The notes under the pieces: model-generated
Told to the model about the DNA's origin: nothing
The model's database searches: none
Seen by the model: the letters and a program-made list of their open reading frames with translations, nothing else
Position numbers and translations under genes: made by a program
Part shown: positions 45,019 through 55,804 of the stretch, in pieces
Numbering within the stretch: position 1 is the first letter of the stretch
How the letters are laid out: each line of letters opens with the position of its first letter
Assembly (NCBI GenBank): GCA_020912385.1
Contig: CP087213.1
Coordinates: 620,001-684,000 of the forward strand
Direction of reading: 5' to 3'
DNA: 64,000 nt
Source of the DNA: Neofusicoccum parvum
Taxonomy: Eukaryota > Ascomycota > Dothideomycetes > Botryosphaeriales > Botryosphaeriaceae

Positions 45019-48000
45019 TTATTCCAACATCCTACTCCTCGCCGAGATCTCCTCATCATTCAGCGCAGCCATCCAGACACACTTGGCAATCATGTCAGGG
45101 TTCGGCTTGAGGTCATAGTGCGTGCTTGCTTCGAGGAGCCGAAGCAAGTTCTTGACGATTGTGGCTGCCGTCTGGTGGCGCTCGAAGTTGATGAGCGGCT
45201 CGCCCTCGGTTCCTTCTCCGCTGGAAACGGTGGCCGGCTTCTGCGCGTTGTAGATCAGATCACGCGTATAGATGCCGATGAATGGGATACACCCGTCGTC
45301 AAGGTTGACCGTCTCCATCTCCAAGCGGAGGTTGTGAAAATTCTTCACCGGCTGTACCAGATTCTCCAGTTCGCGCATCGTGCGGCGATCCGCAGCTGGG
45401 ACAAGTTCCCAGGTCTTAGTCAAGCGTGCACAGTCAGCCGACAGTAACGCGACAGTGATCTGGTACATCGTGGCGTAATTGCGCAGGCGACGAGCGTGCT
45501 CGGCAATGTGAATATACTTCACTATGCAACGCACACGCTCTTCCAAGTCCTCAGTAAGCACGCACTCAGAAACCGCCCACTTGACCATAATGTTGAAGCG
45601 AGCAATGACGACGTCAACACCACGGGGCTCCTGTGTGCGCAAATACTCGACCCAATCGCGGATCTGCGGTGAAGATTGCTTCCAGCGTAGTTCGATGAGC
45701 TCCTTCCAATCGATCTCATCGAGAGCATCCTTTTCGACTATCGTGAATTGCTGCGCCAACGTCTCGGAGTCATAGGCTAGAATGAAGGGAATGTGGCGTG
45801 CCCGCTCGGCGTTTGACTCGTTTCTTGGCCTGGACATGTTCTTCATGCCGTTGAGTTCCATGTTGCTGGGCTCGTTCTGCAGTTCAGACTTTCTGAGGGC
45901 GTGGCCGGGTTGCCAATCTTGAGCTTGTAGGAAACCAGGTTGGGGTGCTGTTTGGAGACCGTGAAGAGGAGGCGTAAGACCGGGAGTAGGGAGACCCCTG
46001 TTGAAGACCGTAGAATCCATGTTGTTGGGTATTGCCTTATCGAGCGCGTTGTCACTTGTAGGTGGCGTAGGCGGAGGACGCATTGAATGCGGCACCAGTT
46101 CATCGCCAAACTCCAGATCGGCAGGCTGGTCATCAAAGAAACTTCTGACCCCATGGCTCTCGCGTCTCGAGTCATTCGGTACACTGGTTGAGATTTCCGA
46201 AGAGATGTCATCAAATTCTTCCTCAGGGTCAAGAAGGAATGATTGGTGTGTCCTGATTGAGTTTGGAGATTTCGGCGACCTCGGTGATTGGGGGACCGTT
46301 GCACCAGGCGGAATCCTGCGCATACTGTCTGTCTCCTCGACATGTTCCATGGATGAGCCAGCGGAAGGATTTTCCTGGTCCAGCTGAGCAGCGCGCCAAG
46401 TCTGTGGGGACAACGGAGCCGGGCGAGCAGAATCAATGGACTGCTCGTTGATCCTCTTGCGGGTCATGGCAGCTATGTCGCTGTTGGCACGATCGAGAAG
46501 AGGGACGCTCGAGTAAGAATATTCGGACTGGGCCACTGAGCTACCTGGCATGAACGTAGGAGACGTGTGCTGCTCAGATGATGGCGATACCAGATACGCG
46601 CCTGAACCTTGGGCCCCATTTCCATGAGGTCCAGTGGAATCATGGGCCTTATGATCTTCATCGTCGTTGGTCTCTTCATCCCCTTCGCCACCATGAGAAT
46701 CCTCGCGTCTCATGGATTGTGTTGGGGCTCCTTTTGGCACGTAGAATTCTGCTGCTTTGGGCGATGGATCTGGGCTCTTCTTCTCATACTTTCCCTCAAG
46801 CTTCAAGAGTGCCGACTCAATGCCACCGTCATCATCATCGTCATCTGGCAAATTAGCCAGCCGGGCCACTTCCATCTCGAAAGACGGCCTTAGAACAGGC
46901 TGTGAAGAATGAGTCGCCACGAGGGACAAAGATTTCCGACTGGAAGGGAGTTGCTCGAGGTGCTCAGCGCCTCCAGTCGTGTCCGGTGCACTGTTCCACA
47001 TGTCATTCCAGGCGGCGGTGAGTGGTGGGAAAGCCATCGAATTCGTGACCGAGTGAGTAAAATTGGAAACAGATCCAGTCGAGCGCGGACGGTCAATAGG
47101 ACCTAGGTCGTTCACGTTCGCAGCCCCACGAAGGTCACCGCCAGGACGCCTACGCAGCATGCGCCCAGGTGGAGGTACTGGAGGACTATCCAAGTGGAAA
47201 GGGTCGTTGTTAGACGATCTCGTCATTGCATCAGAGTCCATGCTGTAGCCCGGTCTATGTTTGGTCATTCCACTGTGGAATGATGCAAATCTCCGCAGTG
47301 AATACGAGCTCGAAACTCCACGACTTGGAAGCATTGATTTCGAGTGCCGCAGTAGCGATGGACGGTTTGAAGGAAGACTAGGCACTGGTTCAGCCTCAGA
47401 GGCCGCGTCATCAATCGAGGGCGAGATTGGGTTCGAAGTCAAAGCCATTGCTGGCAAAGTAACATCGGGATGCATGGTAACTGGCGGGAGAGAGACGACG
47501 GGTTCATCGTGTCGAGAATGCGTCTCTGAAGGAGCCTTGCCCAACTCGTTGTCGCTCTGCATGAGAGCATCGTCAAAATGAGAAGTGTCTGGAGCTGCAG
47601 CCGCAGATGGCGCGGATGCCGTGCTATCATCGGCTGGAATGGCACCAGACATGACGGGTGGAAGAGGGGGAGCTCCAGTATCATCAAAAATGAGGATCGA
47701 GCCACTTCCCATGGTGACTTTACTTAGGCCTCGCTCGACTCCAGGACGAGCGTGGCGAGAACCATCACTGACGGGATGGGTCTCCGCCTTCGTTGGTTCG
47801 CTTGCTGGGCGCGCTGGGCTCTGGTGGTGAGGAGATATCCCGCTTCCCCGGGCCTGCCTCTCCCGTTCTAACTCTTCCTCAAGAGCTCGCCTGAAGCTCT
47901 CGGCAACACGCTGAGCAAGGGTGTCGACACGAGCCTGCTGTCTAGTGCGTGTTTGCCTCCGCTTTTGAATGCCCGCTGCAGGCGAATGCGTAAACGCTGC

Positions 48001-50476
48001 CGTACTCAAAGAGTCTCTTTGCGTTGTTGGATTGGATCCATCGCTTGGCTGTTGGCTGTGTCCAGTCGTGCCGCCTTGCCTACTGCTCAGTGCCCGTCGT
48101 ACGCTGCCGAGGATTTTCTTCATCCCAGGGTTGTTCAGATTGGATTTCGAGGTGGCAGGAGGAGTGCCAGAAACGTTCAAGACAAGATCGAAGTGCGACT
48201 TCATTGGCCGCAGCTCGCCCGTTGGTCGTAGATTGATGTAGGGCGAGTCCGGCTGGAATAAAGCGCCTCGAACTATGCTTCCTGGAAACTGCTGCATAGT
48301 AAATTTGATGTCCAGATCCTGTGACTGTGAGTGCCCTCTTGACATTGAAGAATGTGCCCGGTGATCTCTCAGAGCGTCGGAGAAGCTTCCACTCCGCTTG
48401 TGTGCATGAGCTACAGGCCGCCGATGCTGCGATGAAGCCGGGAGCGAAGCGACGGTCGTCGAACCTGCAGGCACGGGGTGAGGGTACAGAGGCATCTCAG
48501 TCCCTTGTTCATTCCGGTACAGGGCCTTCAGCGGAATCGAGCATGACATAACGTGCATGCTGAGTTCGCTGGCAGGGGACAGTGGAATGGTACTGTTATC
48601 CTGAATTTCTCCGGGAGAGGCCGTAATTGACGTCTGGGGTATGTGCCGAGAATGCTTCATCCAATCTGGAGACCTGTCAATCGGGGAGACGGGATTCATG
48701 TTCAGAGGCTGGGTCGTTGGCTTTATCCTCCTTGGCGGTGTCTTCGGTGGTTCCTGTGGAGTAGGCTCGAGAGCAGCGGGGGGTACAGGCATGCCATCCA
48801 AATGTCCCATCAATGGACCAGGTATATCCAGATCAGCCTGCCCGCCAGGAAGAATATCCTCGTCTGGCTCATCCCTGCCAATAGCCTCCACACCATCCCA
48901 AAACAGCGCACATGTTCTCCGCCAGCATTTCTTCAGCTCTCCGATAATCTTCCGGTCTCCGCCTCCGCCATCCGCGCGGTTTTGGAGGTCGTTGTACAGT
49001 TCGTTGACAAGCTTGCAGAAGTGCTCTCGGAGCGGCAGGAATGGGAGGAAGTCCTCGGTAAAGTAGTTCAGAATCCAATGACGGAGAGCAACGAAGGTCC
49101 GTACTCGCACGATGCGTCCAAAATCGTCCGAGCGTTCCACCGCCCATCGCAGGCGAGCTATCAAGTAGGCTATCAGATCGCCGATTGTCAGGTACGATCG
49201 GAACGTCAAAAAGAAATCGGAGAGAAGCTCGTAATCCAGAAAGCTAGGAGATGTAATGTGAGCTATCAACCGGGCTGGGGTTGCAGCAACTATTTCACCA
49301 CTTGAAGAATATCGGACGACAGCAGGGTCGTCGGGATTGGTTGTAAAGGAGTCGTAGATTCGGGGACAAATGGGAACGGTGGGAATGAGAGGGGTCAAGG
49401 GAGTCGAGGAGCCCTGGGTGGATGGTTCGATATAAGTGATTGGGCGGTCGTAGAAGCGTGTTCTTGACGACACGTCGGAGTAGCGCTGCGAGTTGCGGTT
49501 CAGCATTGGGCCGGGGGCGGGAAACAGGGTCCCAAAAGTCGGCGTGAGCTTGTTGGAGAACAGCGAAGAGCGGAAGTCGTCGGTGGCCGAGGTGCGCGTG
49601 TAGATGGAGCTGCGCAGAATGGCGGTGCCCTGGGTGCTGAATCGGGGATTGCCCAGGCGGTAGTGGGGAATGGGCACGTCCAGCACGGGGAATGACGACG
49701 TGTCGGCGGTCCGCGGCCTCGACGCCTTGGGGCGGTCAATGATGACTTTGAACGTGTTCGAGTCGATGCTCTGGGAGCGAGCGTGGTCATTGATGGTGGA
49801 AAACGAATGCGAGCGGGTGTGGTGCGAGGGGCGGCGGGCCTTCGACGTGGACTTGGTGACGCCGTGAGCCCTCACCGCCGGGCCGGGACTGCGGGCAGGC
49901 GTGCGTGCTGGAGTCGGAGTGTGCGATCCAGAGAGGGCGCTGCCGTGCCAGCCATAGCTCGGTCGTCGCGGAATGCGTCCGTCGGGCGCGAGGCTGTCGG
50001 GAGGCGTGATGGGCGGGAAGACGAAGGGCGCGGGCGGTGGGCGTGCTCGCGGCGTGCCTGTGCGAGCAACGGGCCTGCGGCGACAACATTGGTTAGCTGG
50101 AGTCGCAGCGCGGCGCCTGGCTCGCGTAGAGAAATTCGCGGCTGGGTTGGCGCGTCCGGGGTGGGTGTTGTTACCGTAGGTAGATGATGCCGTTGCTGCC
50201 GACGTTGCCCACGGCGAAGCGGCCGCCTCCAGCGCGGCTCTGCTGGCCGTCGTCGGTCCTGACGGTGCTGCTGCTGCCGCCGCGCGTGCGTGCGCGCAGC
50301 TGCTCGGTGCTGTTCTTCGCGCGGCGCAGCGAGTTCTGCCTGTTCCTGCGGAGGTCGGTCGCGGCCTTCTGTTTCGCGCTATGAGGCCTCTGCGCTGCTG
50401 GGATATGGGCTGCTGCTTGGAGCCCCGGCCACCGGGGGCCGCCGTCCTGCGCTTGCGCAGACATGGCCATCGTCAT
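45019..50476 (-). CDS. LTE1: LTE1-type Ras guanine nucleotide exchange factor
   Basis: Two exons, 50476-50175 and 50074-45019 (100-nt intron, GTAACA/CAG), give 1785 residues. Splicing joins VGNVGSNGIIYLR to PVARTGTPRARPPPAPFVFP with open frame throughout. A RasGEF N-terminal domain lies at about 355-465 (ARLIAHITSPSFLDYELLSD, FFLTFRSYLTIGDLIAYLIA, LRHWILNYFTEDF). About 1000 residues of Ser/Pro-rich disordered sequence follow. The catalytic CDC25-type RasGEF domain spans about 1530-1785, with LAYDSETLAQQFTIVEKDAL, EIDWKELIELRWKQ, IVKYIHIAEHARRLRNYATM and LLRLLEASTHYDLKPNPDMI. In yeast Lte1 supports mitotic exit by controlling Bfa1/Kin4 at the cortex more than by nucleotide exchange. Whether this one exchanges on a Ras or Tem1-type GTPase is unknown. 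The start is the first ATG of exon 1. Confidence 0.87.
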
Positions 50477-51620
50477 GCATGCTGGAGCGCGGCGACGGGC
50501 GTGGAGAGGGCGACTATCGGCGAGAGGGCGTTGGGCGCATGTCGCCTTGGGGCGTGTCGAGAGGGAGGGAGAGTGAAGAGAGAGGCACGGCCGACGACGT
50601 CAAGGAAGTCTGGACCAGGTTGAGCGTGGTTCGGTGGCTTGTCCAGCGCGAGATGAGAGATACGAACCGTGCCCTGGCTCAGCCGGTAATTGAGCAATTA
50701 CGCTGGCAGCACTGGCGACCGACCCGGCTGTTCATGCGCGAGCGTTGAGGCAGCGCGCAATCTGGACGAAATGGCGCGCCGCCGGGTTCCCTCGCCCGCG
50801 CGCAGCCAGAGGAGGCCAGAGGCCCTGTCGCCGCCCCCGGCCGGTCCCAGCTGGCCAGCCAGACCAGTGCCAGTCCGCCAGCCGCAGAGCCTGCCGCCGC
50901 CCTGATTGGCAGCGCTGCGGCAAACGCAGTCGACGCATCATGCACCGCGTCTGTGCGACCACGCCCGCCCTGCACGCCTGCACGCCTGCACGCCTGCACG
51001 GCCGCATCGCCGCGCGACAGCCAGTCGCCCGCCCGCCGTCTGCTGTCGCTCGCGCGCTGAGAGCTGCTCCCGCGCATGCCTGGCAGATCGCTCGCCCGGC
51101 TGCCGGCCGCGTCGCCCGCACCGCACCGCACGTGGCCTTGGGGCGGCCGGCGGGCGACTTGCTGCTTGCGGGCCCTCCGCCGCGCTGCGCGAGGCCGTCC
51201 GGGACCGAGTTGTGGAGGCGCCGCCGCGATAGGCTTTGCGCCTTTTCGAGAAGCCTTCGCTGCCTCCGCGCCGCGCGCCGTCTCGCCCAATGCCTGCGCC
51301 CTCGCCGCTGCCTCTTGACGCCACCGCGATCGCCCCTAGCGCGAACCACTGCGCTGCTCTGCCGAGTCGAGCGCCTGCGATCGGCGCGCAAAGCACTGCT
51401 GCCCGAGATCCGCTTATCGTTGCCTGTGCCTGTGCCTGTGCCAGCAGGCCTGAGGGCCGTCGCGCCTCCGCGGGGAAGCGGCGAACAGGTGTTTGGGCAG
51501 CGAGACGGGGGTGCTGCAGATCACCTCGTCGAAGGCCATCCTCAACCGCCACAGGAGCAGCTTGACGAGCGAGCGCAGTGCGTTGCCGCATCGGGGCTCC
51601 CTTGGGCGCGGAGACAGACC
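50477..51620. other. Divergent GC-rich intergenic region
   Basis: About 1.1 kb between LTE1 and the PLP-lyase start codons, very GC-rich. The lyase frame stays open leftward to 50745, but that extension is Arg/Ala/Pro-biased and shadows frames on the other strand, so I take it as leader. It contains the tandem repeat at 50969-51000. Confidence 0.5.
50969..51000. repeat. Four perfect CCTGCACG tandem units
   Basis: Four exact 8-bp copies in a row in the divergent promoter region between LTE1 and the PLP lyase. It may be a microsatellite or a clustered site, and nothing in the sequence decides which. Confidence 0.7.
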
Positions 51621-52784
51621 ATGTCCCTGCAAAACTCTGCTGCTGCCGTTGGCGACGCAGATGCCGACGCCGACTGGCTCTACCTCAACCCCGCCGCCCG
51701 CCGGTGGACGTCATCCGTCGCAGCCAGCCCCGTGCAGGTCGAAGCCCTCCACCGCCGCCTTCCCGAGTTCAATGAAACGCCGCTTGTGTCTCTGCCTGCC
51801 GTCGCCGCCGAGCTTGGCCTTGCCCACGTGCTGGTGAAGGACGAGTCGCGCCGCTTCGGCCTGCCCGCCTTCAAGATCCTGGGTGCCGCCTGGGCTGTCT
51901 ATCGGGCCGCCGCGGCGAGGGCTCAGCTGCCGCCGACCGTGTCGCTTGAAGAGCTGGGAACTGCTGCCCGCGCCGATGGCGTGCGCCTGGTCACCTGTAC
52001 CGACGGCAACTGGGGCCGAGCGGTGGCACGCATGGCCAAGTATCTTGACCTGCCGGCACGCATCTTCGTCCCCGCGAACATGGATCAGACCACCCGCGAC
52101 AACATCGGGAGCGAGGGTGCCGAGGTGTGTGTGGTGCAGGGCGACTATGATGCGTCAATTAGGGCTGCAACCGCAGAGGCAGAGAGCTGCAGTGGACTGC
52201 TGGTCATGGACACGTCGTGGCCCGGCTACGAAGAGATCCCAACCTGGGTAGTCGAAGGTTATTATACAATGCTCCGAGAGACGGACCGCCAAGTCCTCGA
52301 GCTCACTGGCCGGCCTGCGACGTGCGCAGTAGCTTCAGTCGGTGTAGGGTCCTGGGCCCAAGCCGTGACTGCGCATTACAAGAGCAAGCAGCCTTCGGCC
52401 ACCGTTGTCACAGCCGAGCCGACTGCAGCCGCATGTTTGCAAACCAGCCTCCGAGCCGGCAAGATCGTGCCCATACGGACGGGAGACACTATCATGTGCG
52501 GCATGAATTGCGGGACCGTCTCGTCATTGGCTTGGCCGGTCCTCCGCGACGGCGTTGATGCAAGTGTCTCAATATCGGATTTGGAATCTCATAAGGCTGT
52601 TCAAGCTTTACACTCGGGTGGAGTCGCTGGTGGGCCTTGCGGCGCCGCTCCCCTGGCAACCTTGCGTAAGCTAAGCCGGGACTCCACCGTCAAGAGTGCG
52701 CTCGGCCTGGGCTCTGAGTCTGTGCTCGTGCTCTTTTGCACTGAAGGGGCAAGGCCGTATAACGTCCCGGATGAGGAGCAATAA
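51621..52784 (+). CDS. PLP fold-type II lyase, diaminopropionate ammonia-lyase-like
   Basis: Intronless, 387 residues. The layout fits diaminopropionate ammonia-lyase-related enzymes: LYLNPAARRWTSS at the N-terminus, then ALHRRLPEFNETPLVSLPAV, LVKDESRRFGLPAFKILGAA with the likely PLP lysine K85, LVTCTDGNWGRAVARMAKYL, ARIFVPANMDQTTRDNIGSE and IPTWVVEGYYTMLRE. The Gly-rich phosphate-binding motif is VASVGVGSWAQAV. Near the end, SGGVAGGPCGAAPLATL precedes VLVLFCTEGARPYNVP. Bacterial members split 2,3-diaminopropionate into pyruvate and ammonia. In fungi the substrate is not established, and threonine or serine dehydratase-like activity is possible. The ATG at 51621 is chosen because homologous sequence starts just after it. 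It sits alone, divergent from LTE1. Confidence 0.83.
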   Translation: MSLQNSAAAVGDADADADWLYLNPAARRWTSSVAASPVQVEALHRRLPEFNETPLVSLPAVAAELGLAHVLVKDESRRFGLPAFKILGAAWAVYRAAAARAQLPPTVSLEELGTAARADGVRLVTCTDGNWGRAVARMAKYLDLPARIFVPANMDQTTRDNIGSEGAEVCVVQGDYDASIRAATAEAESCSGLLVMDTSWPGYEEIPTWVVEGYYTMLRETDRQVLELTGRPATCAVASVGVGSWAQAVTAHYKSKQPSATVVTAEPTAAACLQTSLRAGKIVPIRTGDTIMCGMNCGTVSSLAWPVLRDGVDASVSISDLESHKAVQALHSGGVAGGPCGAAPLATLRKLSRDSTVKSALGLGSESVLVLFCTEGARPYNVPDEEQ

Positions 52785-54230
52785 AGTAGGCCTCGTGCGC
52801 AGGGTCTTGATCGCTGCATCGGATTGATTGCGTGATCATGTCTCGCTTATGAGCTCAACACCTCTTCTCTGGCCATCTTCACTTGACGATATTCTGCTTC
52901 CCCTTTTGCCTCGTATACATGTTCCACCTCAATCTATTGCAGCGTCAGGAAAGCTTTTGTCGTTCTGCACCCAGCCGGAGCTCCGGATGTCAACAGCCTC
53001 ACGCCCATTGGTCACGAAGCGAGTTGACACGTCCCAAAGTTCTCCGCTCAACGAGCTGCAGTCTCGAACCTCCTTGCGTTTCTCCTTGGCGTGACAGTTT
53101 TGTTGCATTTAGCGACAATGGCAGAGCTTCAACAGCTCCTGGGAAGAACCTTGGGTGGATACCGGTTTCCAAGCTCACACATGTCGTTGCCGAGAATTCT
53201 CGTCGCCGGGTACGTGTCGGAGGAAAGGATAGGGATGTGTTGAATGCGGCTTCTTCCTTGTTGGGGAAGATATGACTCGGGGCTTCAGAGAAAAGACGTT
53301 CTCACAAGTACAGTACAGTATGGAGTTGAGTCATTTGTTTCATCACAGCTGCAAGACCTTTCAATATTCAATCCAAGCGCGATATTCGTTCTGTGTACCC
53401 TTTTCTCTCCACCTTCGTTTCACCTGAAGACCCCATCTCACGCCCTTCATTTTTCCTCGCTTCCAATGCTCTGACATATTCGACTCTGGGTGCATCATCC
53501 GAGAGCCATGTCGGATCGCGCAGCGGATATCGAACAACATCCGCGTTCCAAGCTCTGCCATCATTCTCCGAGGTCGCGTGCGTAATTTGAATGAATGCTA
53601 TATCCGAAACAGCCAGAGAAGTGCAGCAGCCGATGCCAAAGCTATCCTGACGGATGCTTCAATTTTCCAACCAGCGATGGATGTCAGAGGCACTTTCGCG
53701 CTAGCCTTCGGCTGCAGCATACTACTGTGGTCCTCGATAAAAATTGTGTTCCGTAAGCAAGGCCGGTGTAATGCATTGCGCCGAGGAAGAAAAAAAACCC
53801 CGTCGCCATGCTCAAAAAGGCCAAGGGGAAACGGTGCCCAATCGGAGCTTTTGCTTATGTTAGCATCAAGCGAGAGATATCAAAGTCTTTCACTTCCAGT
53901 CCTGGAAAGGGCTGCTCGTACTAGATCAGTCCCCAATATCAAATCACACAAGTTTCAAGTCCATCAATGCGTACTTGCCGTGATTCCCGTGTTCCAAGGA
54001 CAAAAGGAATCCTTCGTATCCACTCCCCCTTCTCTCCGTGCGTCCGTGGTGCAAAAGAAACGCCAAAGAGCAAAGTCTGGTACAACCGGCTACCACCTGC
54101 CACTGGTCCCGGCCCTGTCGCCACCCAGTCACATGCCTGCCACTCTAGTCCCCAGCCAGTCCACTTCCTGCCCCTGACCACCAAAAATAGCATCCAAGCC
54201 CCATCCCGAGTCCTCCCCAGTCTCCCAAAG
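52785..54230. other. Intergenic region, no gene recognised
   Basis: 3' flank of the PLP lyase up to the tRNA terminator tract. Short overlapping frames only. No repeat-family copy or RNA gene found. Confidence 0.45.
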
Positions 54231-54260
54231 AGGCAAAAAGAGGCAAAAAGAGGCAAAAAG
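54231..54260 (-). terminator. Triple T5 Pol III terminator downstream of tRNA-Ile
   Basis: Three perfect AGGCAAAAAG units. Read on the tRNA strand they give three T5 tracts, the first about 10 nt after the mature tRNA 3' end. RNA polymerase III stops at T runs of this kind. Confidence 0.7.
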
Positions 54261-54268
54261 AAGATACA

Positions 54269-54372
54269 TGGTCACTACGAGGGTCGAACTCGCGACCTTG
54301 GCGTTAACTGCTATTTCTCGAAGAGGACTGCCAGTATTAGCACCACGCTCTAACCAACTGAGCTAAGCGACC
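54269..54372 (-). tRNA. tRNA-Ile(AAU) with a 30-nt intron
   Basis: On the minus strand GGTCGCTTAGCTCAGTTGGT starts the acceptor, D-stem and A box. The anticodon loop is C-T-A-A-T-A/A with anticodon AAT (decoding AUU/AUC after inosine modification). The standard intron after position 37 occupies 54334-54305. The anticodon stem TGGTG pairs with CGCCA. The B box is GAGTTCGACCC, and the acceptor strand GTGACC pairs with the 5' GGTCGC (one G-T wobble-type pair), with discriminator A. No CCA is encoded, as expected for a nuclear eukaryotic gene. Confidence 0.93.
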
Positions 54373-54783
54373 TTAAGGAAGTTTGCTTTCAATATAGTCT
54401 ATATAGTGTTCAAATTCGATACCCAACGAGAATGGACGTGTTCAGACTCGAAGAAAGTACGTGTCTCGAGTGTAAAAGGTGGGAGAAAGGGGGGGAAATG
54501 TTGTAGAAAAGTCTCATATTGCTGAGGATATAGAGAACTAATATCTCAAGTCTTAAGAAAGACAAGCAGAGACAAGGCGAATATACAAAGGAACTACGGG
54601 AAAGATAATTCCATACGGTAAATTTAAAATGTGGAAAAATATATTGGTGTATCTTAGCCGACTATGAGACCTGGAAAAAGGAATAGGAAAATTAACAGTA
54701 GGAATACAAGGGCATAAGCAAAGAACACTGAGTACTTGCTTTACATTAGTTGACTCGAAAACCAATATTGAACTTAATGACCG
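54373..54783. other. AT-richer intergenic region upstream of tRNA-Ile
   Basis: Upstream side of the tRNA and 3' side of the next candidate gene. AT-rich, with a short G run near 54490. No gene seen. Confidence 0.4.
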
Positions 54784-55296
54784 TTACTGTGTCATCGTAG
54801 AAGAAGGCACCTGCAGAGGGTACAGGAGTGGGCGAGGGATTTTTTTTTTGGAGGGCCAGCAGGTCCGCGTGAGAGGGAGAGGAAGGTGCTGTGCGGGTGA
54901 CTGCTGCCTGTTGGCCGGAGGGTTGTCCAGTGCGGCTTCGAAGGTGTCGAAGTCCCAGGCGCTGAAGTCTTCTTCCTCGACGGTAAGGGGCGGAGGAAGG
55001 ACTTGCTGCCGCGTTGAGCTGGTGGACGAGGTGATAGTGGATGTGAAGATGCCGAATTCGTCGTCTTCTTCTGGCTGTGATGCTTGAGAGATTGGTGACG
55101 CTGGCTCTGCTGGCTGGGAGAGGCGTAGCAGCGGCTTCTTTTGCTGGGGCTTTTCGTCCCATACTGTCAAGCGGTAACTTTATCCTGTTGGAGTCCTACA
55201 GTCGCAGGCTACTTGAGATGGAGGAAATGCTGGGATACGGGAACTGGCTCACTCGTTCTTCATGTCGGCAACCGGGTCTGTATCAGTGAATACCAT
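54784..55296 (-). pseudogene. Possible degraded or frameshifted small gene
   Basis: Not recognised. An ATG at 55296 opens MVFTDTDPVADMKN and meets a good GTGAGC donor. A plausible acceptor (TTGACAG) lies just before 55168. The protein-like frame after the acceptor is acidic and structured (VWDEKPQQKKPLLRL, EEDDEFGIF, EEEDFSAWDFDTFEAALDNP), but the splice phases do not fit it. The phase-compatible frame is instead Arg-rich and unlike a natural protein. A second change of best frame occurs near a ten-T run at about 54840, where the other frame reads SHADLLALQKKNPSP. This suggests a decayed gene, homopolymer errors, or a different exon structure than I can find. Confidence 0.25.
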
Positions 55297-55804
55297 CGCA
55301 TCGACGCTTGATTGAGAAGCTCTAGAGGAGCTATAAAGTTGAGACTAGTTTGATGAGGGCGGATATTAAGAGAAGTTTATTTAGACATACTCGACTGTTG
55401 TCTGTTACGGCTGCCTGCGGTCAAGAACCCTGGTACCCAGTGTTGTGCCTGCCGAGAACTGGGGCACGGATGGCGAGGAAAGTGAAAATATCAGGTAGGA
55501 CTATGAAATTTAGTGTCTGATCTACCTCACTGATATACAAGTGCAAAATTGCGCCCCAGTGTTGGGGTTTCAAGAAGTGTTTTGTGGCTTGAAGATTGGA
55601 GCATGCCAGCTCAAAATTTACTGAAGCAGGCTGATAGTAATAAGACGGTATGAGAGAAAGGAAAGGTTAAGATTTCACTGTTGCCTAGCGGCTCTCAAGT
55701 CTAATAGCGAAGCGTGAGGTACAGAAAACGAGAATACAGACTCAAGGAAACCAAGCGCAACAACGTCATCGAGACAACCCACACGGACCCGCCAACCACC
55801 ACAC
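55297..55804. other. Intergenic region, no gene recognised
   Basis: About 0.5 kb between the candidate above and the cupin gene. It holds a TATA-like CTATAAAG at 55330-55337 on the plus strand. Nothing else supported. Confidence 0.4.

Noticed and set aside
50745..51620. N-terminal extension of the PLP-lyase frame by about 290 codons
   Set aside because: The translation is Arg/Ala/Pro-rich, overlaps equally long frames on the opposite strand and has no PLP-lyase features. Family homology begins just after the ATG at 51621.
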